Positions 1 through 10,334 are shown, counted from the first letter of the stretch. The stretch is DNA of 64,000 nt from an uncultured Alphaproteobacteria bacterium (GCA_902602695.1 CACKRO010000004.1:52974-116973), one strand, 5' to 3'. A program made the numbers and translations. Notes: generated by a model from the letters alone, not told the origin.

Positions 1-284
1 CCTTTATAGGATTTTTTGGAAAGTTTTATGTTTTCATTGCTGCAATTGAACAAGAATTATATGTGCTTTCAATTCTTGGCGTCCTAGCTAGTGTTATTTC
101 TGCTTTTTATTATTTAAGAATTATTAAGATAATGTATTTTGATGAAAGTAAAAGTGAAGGAATAATTAATTTTCAAATTTCTTTTCAATCAAAAATTATT
201 CTGTCCTTAAGTTTGTTTGTAATTATTTGTTTTATATTTTACCCGTCTTTATTGATTAATATATCAGCAAGTTTGACCATTTGA
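1..284 (+). CDS. nuoN: NADH-quinone oxidoreductase subunit N, 3' end
   Basis: This is the C-terminal end of a gene that begins before the window; the open frame runs from base 3 to the TGA at 282-284 (93 residues). The visible part reads [14 protein letters not shown] followed by a long hydrophobic helix ending in [13 protein letters not shown], then one more helix. The FxGKFxxF and YYLRI..MYF patterns are characteristic of the last helices of NuoN, a proton-pumping membrane subunit of respiratory complex I. It is followed 3 bp later by birA, the usual alphaproteobacterial neighbour at the end of the nuo operon. A GTG at 63 is only an internal codon, not a start. Confidence 0.88.
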   Translation, partial: FIGFFGKFYVFIAAIEQELYVLSILGVLASVISAFYYLRIIKIMYFDESKSEGIINFQISFQSKIILSLSLFVIICFIFYPSLLINISASLTI

Positions 285-287
285 TTA

Positions 288-1022
288 ATGTCATTAGATA
301 AAATTAAAAATCTATTAGATAAAAACAATTTTGATTTTCATTTTATTGAATCTGTAGACTCTACAATGTCAGAGGTTAAAAAACTTATTTATAATAGGGA
401 TATATGTTTGATGGCAAATGAACAAAAAAAAGGATTTGGAAGACGAGGAACAACTTGGGAAAGTCCAAAAAATAATGTCTATATTTCTATTTTATCTAAA
501 AATATATTGCCAATAGAAAATCATTTTTTAAATAATGCTTTTATTACTAATATGATCTGTTCTGTGATTGAAAATATTTGTAATGTTAAAACTCAAATTA
601 AATGGCCAAATGATATTTTAATTAATAAAGAAAAAATTTCTGGAATAATTTCTGAAATATTTAGTATCAAAAGTGATAAATATATCAATACTGGTTTTGG
701 AGTTAATATAGTATCTTCTCCTAAAATTGAAAATTATCCAACAACTAATCTTAATAAATACACTAAAGAAATTAACAATTTTTATTTTGTATATGAAATT
801 ATGGAAGAGTATTTTAAAAATTTTAAACAACTGCTAAATAACCACGAAAAAATTATGACTGAATATAAAAGTAGATTATTATATTTAGGAAGCAATATTA
901 ATTTAAAAATTGATGAACAAAATGTAAAACAAGGAATATTTCATAATCTTAACCCAGATGGTTCAATCACTTTAAAAAATAATATTAATTTTGAAAATAT
1001 ATATAATGCTAGAATAATTTAA
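288..1022 (+). CDS. birA: Biotin--[acetyl-CoA-carboxylase] ligase (BirA, no HTH)
   Basis: Attaches biotin to the carboxyl-carrier protein of acetyl-CoA carboxylase and similar enzymes in the cytoplasm. At 244 residues it has only the ligase part: VDST at about 23-26, the biotinyl-AMP loop GRRGTTW at 51-57, KWPND at 105-109 and KISGII at 116-121, then a small C-terminal SH3-like region. There is no N-terminal helix-turn-helix, so it should be a monofunctional ligase rather than a repressor. The stop overlaps the ATG of coaX by 1 bp. The ATG start lies 3 bp after nuoN. Confidence 0.9.
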   Translation: MSLDKIKNLLDKNNFDFHFIESVDSTMSEVKKLIYNRDICLMANEQKKGFGRRGTTWESPKNNVYISILSKNILPIENHFLNNAFITNMICSVIENICNVKTQIKWPNDILINKEKISGIISEIFSIKSDKYINTGFGVNIVSSPKIENYPTTNLNKYTKEINNFYFVYEIMEEYFKNFKQLLNNHEKIMTEYKSRLLYLGSNINLKIDEQNVKQGIFHNLNPDGSITLKNNINFENIYNARII

Positions 1023-1783
1023 TGATTGTTATAGATGCAGGTAATACGAATATAGTTATAGGTTTTTATACAAAAAATAAATTAATTAAAATTATTAGAT
1101 TAAAAACAGAAAAAAAAATCAATATTACAAAAAAAGAAATAAATAAATTTTTTATATCTAACAAAAAATTGATTAATAATCTTAAAGATAGATTTTGTAT
1201 CTTGTCCTCTGTTGTACCATCTTTAAACTTAATTTTTAAAAATATTTTTCAAAAAAATAAATTCAAATTTTATATAATTAATCCCAAAAAAATATCATTC
1301 AGAAATAGTATCAATTATAATCTAAATCAAATTGGGAGTGATCGAATAGCAAACTATGCCTATGTATATAGTAAGAAAATCAAAGACTGTATAATTCTCG
1401 ACTTTGGTACAGCTACTACTTTTGATGTCATTAAAAATAATCAATATTTAGGTGGATTAATTTTTCCAGGTATAAATCTTTCAATGGAGACACTTTTAAA
1501 AAATGCTGAGTTAATAAAAACTTCAAAAATCTCAAAATCAAATAAAATTGTTAATAATAATACATCAACTTCTATTCAATCAGGTTTCTATTTTGGTTAT
1601 TTGCATGCAGTTAATGGCATATTAAAGCAAATTATTAAGGAGAATAACTTTAAGCCCAAAGTCTATATTACGGGTGGTCTAGGTAAAATATTTAGGGATA
1701 AAATTATTTATAAACCTATATATATGGAACATTTGACATTAGAAGGAATAAAAGAAATCGGTAACAAACATTTTTATGAGTAA
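1022..1783 (+). CDS. coaX: Type III pantothenate kinase
   Basis: Phosphorylates pantothenate in the first step of coenzyme A synthesis. It belongs to the ASKHA fold: the first phosphate-binding motif DAGNTN is at residues 5-10, GSDR at 105-108, the second motif DFGTATT at 127-133 and GGLIFPG at 144-150. Length (253 aa) is normal for CoaX. It overlaps birA by 1 bp and rnj by 8 bp, so the three are probably cotranslated. The birA-coaX-rnj order is conserved in alphaproteobacteria. Confidence 0.93.
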   Translation: MIVIDAGNTNIVIGFYTKNKLIKIIRLKTEKKINITKKEINKFFISNKKLINNLKDRFCILSSVVPSLNLIFKNIFQKNKFKFYIINPKKISFRNSINYNLNQIGSDRIANYAYVYSKKIKDCIILDFGTATTFDVIKNNQYLGGLIFPGINLSMETLLKNAELIKTSKISKSNKIVNNNTSTSIQSGFYFGYLHAVNGILKQIIKENNFKPKVYITGGLGKIFRDKIIYKPIYMEHLTLEGIKEIGNKHFYE

Positions 1784-3449
1784 TAATTTACAACTAAATG
1801 AATTCAATGAAGGACTACACTTTTTATCTCTTGGAGGTATTGGAGAAATAGGTGCAAATTGTTATCTTTACGGATGTGATGGAAAATGGATAATGATAGA
1901 TTTAGGTCTTTCATTTGCAGATGAAAAGTTTCCTGGTGTAGATTTATTAGTACCAAAAATTGATCATATTGAAAGTTTAGAAGATAATCTCGAGGCTATT
2001 ATTATCAGTCATGGTCATGAAGATCATGCAGGAGCTGTTGCGTTCTTAGCAAATAAAATTAAATGTCCTGTATATGCTAGTAAATTTGCAAAATTTCTTA
2101 TCGAAAATAGGCTAAAAGAATTCAATAAAGTAGAAGGATTTACTTTAAAAGAGATAAATCTAGATAAGAAATTAACACTCAATAATTTTGATATAAGTTT
2201 TATTCCAACTACACACTCAATTCCTGAACCAACTGCAATAGTAATTAATACAGCATATGGATCATTACTTCATACTGCTGATTGGAAAATAGATCATTCA
2301 CCTACTTTAGGAGAATCATTTTCAAAAGAAAAATTTGAAAAATTAGGAAATGATGGATTACTTGCCTTAATAGGTGACTCTACTAACGCAAATGTGCCTG
2401 GTAAATCAGAATCTGAAAGTGACGTTAGAGATGAACTGACAAGTATATTTTCAAGATTTTCTAATAGAATTGTTGTTACCTGTTTTTCTTCAAATATTGC
2501 ACGAATGAAAAATATTATTCAAGCAGCAAAAAAAAATAAAAGAAAGGTCGCTCTTGTTGGTAGGAGTATGAAAAAAAATATCGAGGTAGCAAGAAAATGT
2601 GGTTATGTTGCAGATGATGAAATTTTTATCAGTGAAGATGAAGCTTCTTATATACCAAGAGAAAATTTGGTCATAATTTGTACTGGTAGTCAGGGTGAAA
2701 AAAGATCTGCCCTTTTTAGGATAGCTTATAATTCTCATCAACATTTACATTTAGAGCCTGAAGATGTAGTAATTTTTAGCTCTAGAGACATTCCTGGTAA
2801 TGAAAAATCAATAAATAATTTAAAGAACTTACTTATTAGACAAAGAGTTGAGATAGTAACTGCTGATGATGATTTAGTGCATGTTTCAGGTCATGGTTAT
2901 GCAGATGAAATAAAACAAATGTATAATTGGACAAAACCTTACTTATCTATTCCTGTGCATGGTGAACACATGCATCTAGAGGCGCATAAACAATTATCTT
3001 ATTCATCTCAAGTACCATTTACTAAGATTTTAGAAAATGGAAAATGTCTCAAAATTGCACCAGGTGAACCTAAAATTGTAGAAAAATTTGAAACTGGAAA
3101 GTTAATTGTTGAGGGTAAAAATCTTTATGACTCTGAATCTGCATTTATTAAAGAGAGAAGAAAATATTCATTTGAGGGATTAGTTTTAATATCTTTAATT
3201 ATCAATGAGGATGACTATTCAATTAATAAAAATATGTTACTTAGCTTAAAAGGATTGCCGGGAATAGATGAAGAAAATATTAAAAGTGATTTTAAAATAC
3301 TTTTTATAGAAAACTATACAAAACTTAACAAAGATCAAAAATCATCAGATCTTATAGTATCTGACTTAGTTAAAAGTAGTTTTAGAAAGATTATAAAAAA
3401 TTCAATTCAAAAAAAACCAGAAATTGAAGTTCATTTAATACGTTCTTAA
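1776..3449 (+). CDS. rnj: Ribonuclease J
   Basis: Metallo-beta-lactamase-fold nuclease (5'-3' exo and endo) for mRNA decay and rRNA maturation. The metal-binding motif HGHEDHAG is at residues 79-86. Further fold signatures are TTHSIPE near 150, the GDSTNA segment near 200, and the beta-CASP region containing VHGEHMH. At 557 residues it is typical of alphaproteobacterial RNase J. The ATG overlaps the coaX end by 8 bp, and the TAA shares one base with the ATG of the DUF1467 gene. Confidence 0.93.
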   Translation: MSNNLQLNEFNEGLHFLSLGGIGEIGANCYLYGCDGKWIMIDLGLSFADEKFPGVDLLVPKIDHIESLEDNLEAIIISHGHEDHAGAVAFLANKIKCPVYASKFAKFLIENRLKEFNKVEGFTLKEINLDKKLTLNNFDISFIPTTHSIPEPTAIVINTAYGSLLHTADWKIDHSPTLGESFSKEKFEKLGNDGLLALIGDSTNANVPGKSESESDVRDELTSIFSRFSNRIVVTCFSSNIARMKNIIQAAKKNKRKVALVGRSMKKNIEVARKCGYVADDEIFISEDEASYIPRENLVIICTGSQGEKRSALFRIAYNSHQHLHLEPEDVVIFSSRDIPGNEKSINNLKNLLIRQRVEIVTADDDLVHVSGHGYADEIKQMYNWTKPYLSIPVHGEHMHLEAHKQLSYSSQVPFTKILENGKCLKIAPGEPKIVEKFETGKLIVEGKNLYDSESAFIKERRKYSFEGLVLISLIINEDDYSINKNMLLSLKGLPGIDEENIKSDFKILFIENYTKLNKDQKSSDLIVSDLVKSSFRKIIKNSIQKKPEIEVHLIRS

Positions 3450-3682
3450 TGGCATTATTCACTCATGTTCTAATTTTTATCCTTGTTTGGTGGATTTTAT
3501 TTTTCATACTCCTGCCGATTAAGATAAAAGTACCACAAAAAGTAGAATCTGGACATGCAAAAAGTGCGCCAAGTAAGCCATATCTTCTAATAAAATTTAT
3601 AGCAACTTCATTAATATCAGCTTTAATTTTATTTTTTTTGATTTTATTTGGATTTGATTTATCAAATATATTTAATAAATGA
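3449..3682 (+). CDS. DUF1467 family inner-membrane protein
   Basis: A 77-residue protein with two predicted membrane helices (about residues 4-24 and 48-70) joined by a basic loop with IKIKVPQ and SAPSKPYLLIKF. Length, topology and position between rnj and proS match the DUF1467 family found at this locus in many alphaproteobacteria. The function is unknown to me. It overlaps rnj by 1 bp and proS by 4 bp (ATGA), which implies translational coupling with ProRS, but no mechanistic link is evident. Confidence 0.8.
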   Translation: MALFTHVLIFILVWWILFFILLPIKIKVPQKVESGHAKSAPSKPYLLIKFIATSLISALILFFLILFGFDLSNIFNK

Positions 3683-4974
3683 AATATTCAAATTTTTTTC
3701 TTCCCACTATTAAAGATGTACCGTCAGATGCTGAAATAATTTCACATAAATTAATGATCAGAGCTGGTATGATTAAACAATCTAGTGCCGGTATTTATTC
3801 GTGGTTACCTCTAGGTCTACTTGTATTAAAAAAAATTGAAAAGATTGTCCGAGAGGAACAAAATAATGCAGGAGCAATAGAACTGCTTATGCCTACGATT
3901 CAATCTTCTGATTTATGGATTAAATCAGGAAGATACGATGATTATGGAAAAGAAATGTTAAGGATTACAGATAGAAGTGGAAGGGAAATGCTTTACGGCC
4001 CAACAAATGAAGAATTAATTACAGATATATTTCAATCACATATAAATTCTTACAAAGATCTTCCAAAAAACCTGTATCATATTCAATGGAAATTCCGAGA
4101 TGAAGTTAGGCCTAGGTTTGGAGTAATGCGAGGAAGAGAATTCTTAATGAAGGATAATTATTCATTTGATCTTGATGAAAGCGAAGCAAAGAAATCTTAT
4201 GACAATATGTTTAAAGCATACATAAAAACTTTTATTAGAATGGGTTTAACACCAATTTCCTTAAGAGCAGAAACAGGGCCAATTGGAGGTAACTTAAGTC
4301 ATGAATTTCAAATACTAGCTAAGACTGGTGAAAGTACACTTTATTATGATAAAAAATTAGAAACACTAAACCCTGAAACTATAGACCCAAATGAGTTGCA
4401 GTCATTTTATGCTGCAGTTGATGATCAACATGATGAAAAAAATTGCCCAATTTCAAATGAAGATTTAAAAATTTCTAAGGGCATTGAAGTTGGTCATATA
4501 TTTTATTTTGGAACAAAATATTCTGAGAAATTAAACGCATTTGTTCAAGATAAAAGTGGGAAAAATGTTCCAGTGCATATGGGATCATATGGCATTGGTG
4601 TTTCAAGACTTGTGGGCGCAATTATAGAAGCTTATCATGATGAAAAAGGAATTAGGTGGCCTTTAGAAGTTGCTCCATTTAAGGTTTCCATAGTTAATTT
4701 AATGCCAGAAGATCAAGATTGTGCCACAAAATCATCAGAATATTATGAATATTTTATGAAAAATAATATTGAAGTCATTTTAGATGATAGAATCTGCAGT
4801 ATAGGAAAAAAATTATCTGATAATGAGTTAATTGGGACACCATATCAAATTATTATTGGCAAAAGAGATTTAAAAGATAATTTAGTAGAAATAAAAAATC
4901 GCCAAAATAATGTAAGTGAAAAAATTTCATCCAGTAGTGTAATTGATTTTATTAATAATAAGTTAAAAAAATAG
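3679..4974 (+). CDS. proS: Prolyl-tRNA synthetase, short alphaproteobacterial form
   Basis: Charges tRNA-Pro with proline. It is a class II synthetase of 431 residues. The length shows that the editing insertion of the roughly 570-residue enteric form is absent, as is usual in alphaproteobacteria. Visible class II features include the region from YSWLPLG to ELLMPTIQ, GPTNEE, FRDEVRPRFGVMRGREFLMKD (motif 2 loop) and GSYGIGVSRL (motif 3), followed by the anticodon-binding domain. The ATG overlaps the upstream stop by 4 bp, and the stop is directly followed by the lolC/E ATG. Confidence 0.95.
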   Translation: MKYSNFFLPTIKDVPSDAEIISHKLMIRAGMIKQSSAGIYSWLPLGLLVLKKIEKIVREEQNNAGAIELLMPTIQSSDLWIKSGRYDDYGKEMLRITDRSGREMLYGPTNEELITDIFQSHINSYKDLPKNLYHIQWKFRDEVRPRFGVMRGREFLMKDNYSFDLDESEAKKSYDNMFKAYIKTFIRMGLTPISLRAETGPIGGNLSHEFQILAKTGESTLYYDKKLETLNPETIDPNELQSFYAAVDDQHDEKNCPISNEDLKISKGIEVGHIFYFGTKYSEKLNAFVQDKSGKNVPVHMGSYGIGVSRLVGAIIEAYHDEKGIRWPLEVAPFKVSIVNLMPEDQDCATKSSEYYEYFMKNNIEVILDDRICSIGKKLSDNELIGTPYQIIIGKRDLKDNLVEIKNRQNNVSEKISSSSVIDFINNKLKK

Positions 4975-6225
4975 ATGATTTCTAAATCAGAACGATTACT
5001 GATTTTTAGGTTTTTATTCTCTAAGAAATCTGATGGCTATGTGTCTATTTTCGCTTGGTTTTCAATAATAGGTATTAGCTTAGGAGTGGCAGCAATTATT
5101 ATAGTAATGTCTGTTATGAATGGTTTTAGAATTGATCTAACTAACAGAATAATTGGGCTTAATTCACACCTGAATATTTATAGTTTTGATAATGAGATAA
5201 CAAATAAGCAAGCTGATGAACTCATATTGAATATTGATAATTCTTTTTTTTACCAACACTACAAATCTATTGAAACAAATGGATTAATTATAAAATCAAA
5301 TAACTCAAAAGGTGTTATGATAAAAGGCTATGACGAATATGATAAAAATCATTATTTGTTTAATTCAATTAATATAGGTACATTAATTCAAAATCCCAAA
5401 AGTGAAATATTAATTGGAGATTCCTTAGCAAATGAAATGAATTTAAGTTTAGGAGATAAGGTTAAAATTGCAATACCAAAGACCGATAAAACAATATTAG
5501 GAAATATTCCAAGATTTAAAACATTGGAGGTAGTAGGTGTATTTGATCTAGGTTTATATGAATATGATTCAAATTTAATTTTTTTATCTTCAGAACTTGT
5601 TAGAAAATTACTCTTATATGATGAAGATATATACAACAAAATTGAATTCTTTACATCATCTCCTAATGAAATTGAATTATTTAAAAATAAAGTAGAATTA
5701 GAAACATCTAATCTTTTATTAAATTTTTATTCAATATCTTGGAAGGATCAAAACAAAACTTTAATAAATGCTCTTAAGGTTGAAAAGAATGTTATGTTTA
5801 TTATTCTTTCTTTAATTATCTTAGTTGCATCATTAAATATAATTTCAGGATTAATTATATTTGTAAAAGAAAAAAACAAAGATATTGGAATTTTGAAAAC
5901 TATTGGAATGAGTAATAAAAGTATCATAAAAATATTTTTTACTATTGGAATCTCAATTGGTTTAATAGGATCTTTAATAGGATTAATAATTGGAATTCTT
6001 TTCACAATAAATATTAAATCAATTCAAAGTTTTTTAGAATATTTACTTGGCACAAAACTGTTTTCTGAAGAAGTTTATTATTTATCATCTTTACCTTCTA
6101 AAATTAGCGTAAATGAAGTAGTTTACGTACTTTGTGTAGCAATAATTATATCAATTATCTCAACTATTTTTCCAGCTTTAAGTTCAGCTAGAATAGACCC
6201 TGTTAAAAGTTTAAGAAGTGAATAA
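4975..6225 (+). CDS. lolC: Lipoprotein-releasing ABC permease (LolC/LolE family)
   Basis: Inner-membrane permease that with LolD extracts lipoproteins for delivery to the outer membrane. Its 416 residues show one N-terminal helix (about 24-48), a large periplasmic domain, then three C-terminal helices forming an FtsX domain, with the cytoplasmic loop VKEKNKDIGILKTIGMS and the terminal signature [12 protein letters not shown]. Only one permease gene is present, so the transporter is probably a homodimer, as in other alphaproteobacteria. The LolC/E label is therefore family level. It begins directly after the proS stop and overlaps lolD by 8 bp. Confidence 0.9.
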   Translation: MISKSERLLIFRFLFSKKSDGYVSIFAWFSIIGISLGVAAIIIVMSVMNGFRIDLTNRIIGLNSHLNIYSFDNEITNKQADELILNIDNSFFYQHYKSIETNGLIIKSNNSKGVMIKGYDEYDKNHYLFNSINIGTLIQNPKSEILIGDSLANEMNLSLGDKVKIAIPKTDKTILGNIPRFKTLEVVGVFDLGLYEYDSNLIFLSSELVRKLLLYDEDIYNKIEFFTSSPNEIELFKNKVELETSNLLLNFYSISWKDQNKTLINALKVEKNVMFIILSLIILVASLNIISGLIIFVKEKNKDIGILKTIGMSNKSIIKIFFTIGISIGLIGSLIGLIIGILFTINIKSIQSFLEYLLGTKLFSEEVYYLSSLPSKISVNEVVYVLCVAIIISIISTIFPALSSARIDPVKSLRSE

Positions 6226-6907
6226 TAAATATTTATTAGAGATAACCAATCTTTGTAAAAATTATACAAATGAAAATAATTCAAAAATTGAGATAATTAA
6301 AAATTTAAATTTTAAATTAAAGCTAAACACTAAAGTTTCAATTATTGGACCTTCAGGTTCAGGCAAAACAACTTTTCTCAATATTATTGGTTTACTTGAC
6401 TCAGAATATGATGGAAACTTTTATTTTAAGAACAAAGATATTTCTTTGTCCTCAAAAGATGAAACGAATAAAATCAGAGGATTATCCATTGGTTTTATTC
6501 ATCAATTTTTCCATCTAATTCCTGAACTCACTGTGATCGAGAATGTTATGCTACCATTATTAATTAATAAAAATGAAAAGAAAAGTTATGAAATTTCTAA
6601 AAAACTACTTCTTGAATTCGGTTTAGATGAAAGGATAAATTATAAACCTTTAAAATTATCAGGAGGAGAGCAACAAAGAGTCGCTATTGCTAGATCTTTG
6701 GTAAATGATCCTGATTTAATTTTAGCTGATGAGATGACTGGCAATCTTGATGAAGATACTGCTAACAATATTTTTAAATTTTTTATAAATTATATCCAAC
6801 AAAATAATAAAACTTTAGTATATGTAACTCATAACAAAACTTATTCTTTATTAGCTGATGAAATTTATTATTTTAAAAATAAGAAAATACATTTGACAAA
6901 TGAATAA
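6218..6907 (+). CDS. lolD: Lipoprotein-releasing ATPase LolD
   Basis: Energy-coupling ATPase of the Lol transporter. Walker [10 protein letters not shown] is at residues 44-52, the ABC signature LSGGEQQ at 147-153, and Walker B with the catalytic glutamate [12 protein letters not shown] at 167-178. Most relatives have ADEPTGNLD; here the proline is methionine. The HNKT segment after VYVTH holds the switch histidine. Overlaps lolC/E by 8 bp and dnaE by 8 bp. Its 229 residues are normal. Confidence 0.92.
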   Translation: MNNKYLLEITNLCKNYTNENNSKIEIIKNLNFKLKLNTKVSIIGPSGSGKTTFLNIIGLLDSEYDGNFYFKNKDISLSSKDETNKIRGLSIGFIHQFFHLIPELTVIENVMLPLLINKNEKKSYEISKKLLLEFGLDERINYKPLKLSGGEQQRVAIARSLVNDPDLILADEMTGNLDEDTANNIFKFFINYIQQNNKTLVYVTHNKTYSLLADEIYYFKNKKIHLTNE

Positions 6908-9900
6908 TCCCTTTATTCATTTACGATCTTTATCTTCATATTCTCTCTCTGAAAGTACTCTAAAAATTACTAATTTAGTGGATTTGGCAAAAAAAAATAA
7001 CATGCCTGCAATTGCCATTACAGATAATAATAATATGTTTGGAGTATTTGAATTTTCTAAAGAATGTGTAAAAAATAATATTCAACCAATAATTGGAACT
7101 TCAATAAATTTATTAGATATTATTGTAAATAATCAAATTTCCCAAATTACACTTTTAGTCAAAAATGAACTTGGGTATAGAAATCTATTAGAATTAAGCT
7201 CCCTTTCTCATCTTAATGAAGGAAATAATATTGGTATATACTTTTCACAATTAGAAAAATATTCTGAAGGTTTATTCTGTTATATAGGTGGTGAATTTAA
7301 TCCTTTACTTTTATTAAATAAGGAAAATAGAAAAAATGAAATCAATCAATTAATTAATAATTTTAAAGGAATATTTAAGCAAAATTTTCTTTTTGAAATA
7401 CAAAGAATTAAAGATAAAAATATAGATTTTTTTGAAAAAGAATTCATCAATTTATCAAAAGAATTTGACATACCCCTTATTGGTTCAAATAATATTAAGT
7501 ACGCTAATAAAGATGATTATTCAGCTCACGATGCATTGTTATGTATTGCACAAAAATCTACTATAAATAATTCTCAAAGAAATACCTCTAATGAAAATAT
7601 TTATTTTAAGTCAAGTGAGGAAATGTATTCAAATTTTGAAGATATTCCGGAAATAATAAAAAATAATTTAAATATTTCTCTATCTTGTAATTATTTTCCT
7701 GAGTCTACAAAACCACAATTACCTGAATTTAAGAATGATCTAAATTTATCAGCTGAAGATTTTCTATTAAAATCATCAGAAGTAGGCCTTGGTAAAAAAA
7801 TAAAAGAAATGAATATTAAGAATACAGAAATTTATACTGATAGATTAAAATATGAAAATGAAACAATTATTAGAATGGGGTTTGCCGGATACTTTCTAAT
7901 AGTTGCAGACTTTGTTAATTGGGCTAAAAAACAAGATATCCCAGTTGGTCCTGGAAGAGGTTCAGGTGCTGGAAGCCTGGTTGCTTGGTCATTAGGGATA
8001 ACAGATTTGAACCCATTAGATTATGAATTATTATTTGAAAGATTTCTAAACCCAGAAAGAGTATCAATGCCAGACTTTGATATTGATTTTTGTCAAACTA
8101 GAAGAGACGAAGTTATAGAGTATGTAAATAATAAATATGGAAGTGAATGTGTTGCACACATAATTACATTTGGCACACTTGCATCCAGAGCAGCGGTGAG
8201 AGATATTGGCAGGGTATTAGAAGTTCCTTATGGGGAGGTAGATTCTTTTGCAAAATTAATACCTTTTAATCCATCAAATCCTCTGACTTTAAGTGAGTCA
8301 ATCAAATCCGAAAGAAGCTTACAAGAGAGAATTAGCAATGATGAAAGAATATCAAATATTATTGATGTAAGCCTCAAAATTGAAGGAACTCATAGACACG
8401 CTTCTACGCATGCAGCTGGAGTCGTTATTGGTCACGAAAAGTTATCTAAAGTAGTTCCTTTATACAAAGATCAAAACACTAATACTAATGCAACACAATT
8501 TTCTATGAAGTATGTTGAAGAGGTAGGTCTAATAAAATTTGATTTCCTAGGTTTAACAACTTTATCAATCATAGATGATTGTGTAAAACTTATAACAAAA
8601 GAAAATAAAAATTTTTTAATTAATAAAATACCCTTAAATGATAAAAAAACTTACGATCAGTTAAGCAAAGGAGACACTGTTGGAATATTCCAATTGGAGA
8701 GTAACGGTATGGGTAGTGTGCTGCGTCAATTGCAACCAGATAGATTTGAGGAGATAATTGCTGTTGTTGCTTTATTTAGGCCAGGACCAATGGATAATAT
8801 TCCATCTTTTTGTAATAGAAAGCATGGACGTGAAGAAATTAAATATCTTCATTTTATGTTAGAAGATGTATTAAAAGAAACTTACGGAATCATTGTTTAT
8901 CAAGAACAAGTAATGCAGATTGCACAGGTTTTATCAAATTATTCTTTAGGTGAAGCAGACCTACTAAGAAGAGCAATGGGAAAAAAAATTCAAAAAGAAA
9001 TGGATATGCAAAAATCAAGATTTATTGAAGGCGCAATCCAAAACAATATTGAAAAAAAAGAAGCTTCAAAAATTTTTGATTTGGTTGATAAGTTTGCAGG
9101 ATATGGTTTTAATAAAAGCCATGCTGCAGCATATGCTTTGATATCTTATCAAACAGCTTTTCTAAAAGCTAATTTTCCACACGAATTTCTCACAGCAACT
9201 TTAAACTACTCTATTGATAGGACTGAAAAAATAATTTTATTAAAACAAGAAATAGAACGTTTGAATATAAATTTTTTAAAACCAGATATTAATTTTTCAA
9301 ATCCTTTATTTTCAATTGAAATAAGTGAAAATTCAAAATCAATTAGATTTGGTCTTGCTGCAATTAAAGGAGTTGGGCTTAAATCTATTTCAAGTATGGT
9401 AGAAGAGAGAAAAATAAATGGAAAATTTAAAAATATTATTGATTTTATGAACAGAGTTTCTAAAGAAGTGATAAATAAAAGACAGCTTGAAAAACTTATA
9501 CAAGCTGGAGCTTTTGATAGTTTGGAACCAAATAGGTCAAAACTATTTAATAATGTTTCAAAATTTGTTGATTTATTTGGTGGAGAAAAAGATCTTAATC
9601 AAGATATGCTTTTTGAAGATAATGAGATTTCTTTTGACGATAAAAATCTATTTAACCAAAATTATCAAAACTGGAAAAACTCAGAAATATTATCTAATGA
9701 ACTTGAAGTAATTGGTTTTTATTTTTCTGACCATCCACTTAATCATTATCCAAGAAAATTTTTTGAATTAGAAAATATTGTTTCGTTTAAAGATAATTTT
9801 GAAAATAATAATAACAATTCAATTAAAGTTTGTGGCGCAATTTTGGATATTAAAGAGAGATCAAATAAAGATGGAAAAAAATATGCATTTATCACCGTTT

Positions 9901-10304
9901 CAGAACTTGGCTATCAATTTGAATTAACAATTTTTAGTGAAAATCTATATAAACACAGGCCAGTTTTAAAAGAGGGAAATTTATTAGTATTTACGATTGA
10001 TATTGTAAAAAACAATACAGATACTCGCTTTATAATAAGAGATATTTTATCTCTTGAAACTATATTTGTTAGAAATAATTATAAGTTTAATATTTATTCA
10101 AATATTAATAATATAATTGAATTAAAGAGTAATATTTTTGAAAAAAAATATAATAGTAATACTAATAATTTTATTGAGCTATTTATAACAGTTGATCAAA
10201 AATTAATAAACTTTGATTTTAGTAAATATACCATTAAATCATTCAAAAAACTTGATGAACTAAACAAATCAAAAATCTTAGATTATTCACTAGAAATGTC
10301 TTGA
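6900..10304 (+). CDS. dnaE: DNA polymerase III alpha subunit
   Basis: Replicative polymerase catalytic subunit (1134 aa). Order: N-terminal PHP domain (about 1-200), class C polymerase core with GPGRGSGAGS near residue 350 and the catalytic acidic motif PDFDIDF near 391, the fingers/HhH region with GFNKSHAAAYA, and a C-terminal OB fold (about 970-1045) with VCGAILDIKERSNKDGK. The PHP metal motif is degenerate: HLRSLSSYS replaces an HxH pattern and TDNNN replaces TDH, so this domain is probably not a phosphoesterase. Its TGA stop lies inside a TTGAAT sequence that could be the -35 element for rpsB. Confidence 0.95.
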   Translation: MNNPFIHLRSLSSYSLSESTLKITNLVDLAKKNNMPAIAITDNNNMFGVFEFSKECVKNNIQPIIGTSINLLDIIVNNQISQITLLVKNELGYRNLLELSSLSHLNEGNNIGIYFSQLEKYSEGLFCYIGGEFNPLLLLNKENRKNEINQLINNFKGIFKQNFLFEIQRIKDKNIDFFEKEFINLSKEFDIPLIGSNNIKYANKDDYSAHDALLCIAQKSTINNSQRNTSNENIYFKSSEEMYSNFEDIPEIIKNNLNISLSCNYFPESTKPQLPEFKNDLNLSAEDFLLKSSEVGLGKKIKEMNIKNTEIYTDRLKYENETIIRMGFAGYFLIVADFVNWAKKQDIPVGPGRGSGAGSLVAWSLGITDLNPLDYELLFERFLNPERVSMPDFDIDFCQTRRDEVIEYVNNKYGSECVAHIITFGTLASRAAVRDIGRVLEVPYGEVDSFAKLIPFNPSNPLTLSESIKSERSLQERISNDERISNIIDVSLKIEGTHRHASTHAAGVVIGHEKLSKVVPLYKDQNTNTNATQFSMKYVEEVGLIKFDFLGLTTLSIIDDCVKLITKENKNFLINKIPLNDKKTYDQLSKGDTVGIFQLESNGMGSVLRQLQPDRFEEIIAVVALFRPGPMDNIPSFCNRKHGREEIKYLHFMLEDVLKETYGIIVYQEQVMQIAQVLSNYSLGEADLLRRAMGKKIQKEMDMQKSRFIEGAIQNNIEKKEASKIFDLVDKFAGYGFNKSHAAAYALISYQTAFLKANFPHEFLTATLNYSIDRTEKIILLKQEIERLNINFLKPDINFSNPLFSIEISENSKSIRFGLAAIKGVGLKSISSMVEERKINGKFKNIIDFMNRVSKEVINKRQLEKLIQAGAFDSLEPNRSKLFNNVSKFVDLFGGEKDLNQDMLFEDNEISFDDKNLFNQNYQNWKNSEILSNELEVIGFYFSDHPLNHYPRKFFELENIVSFKDNFENNNNNSIKVCGAILDIKERSNKDGKKYAFITVSELGYQFELTIFSENLYKHRPVLKEGNLLVFTIDIVKNNTDTRFIIRDILSLETIFVRNNYKFNIYSNINNIIELKSNIFEKKYNSNTNNFIELFITVDQKLINFDFSKYTIKSFKKLDELNKSKILDYSLEMS

Positions 10305-10328
10305 ATAAATTACACATTATAATAATAC
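10301..10328 (+). promoter_or_regulatory. Putative promoter for rpsB-tsf
   Basis: TTGAAT at 10301-10306, 16 bp, then TAATAC at 10323-10328 fits a sigma-70-type promoter. A perfect TATAAT lies at 10318-10323 but only 11 bp from this -35. The dnaE stop TGA (10302-10304) is inside the -35. Predicted transcription start is near 10335, which would include the leader structure described next. Confidence 0.4.
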
Positions 10329-10334
10329 ATCAGT

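Noticed and set aside
63..284. Separate small membrane protein starting at the GTG at 63
   Set aside because: The frame is open from base 3 and the upstream residues match NuoN; it is the 3' end of nuoN.
2490..2744. Antisense open frames inside rnj and many other genes
   Set aside because: They lie fully within well-supported genes on the opposite strand, lack family motifs and are expected by chance in AT-rich coding DNA.
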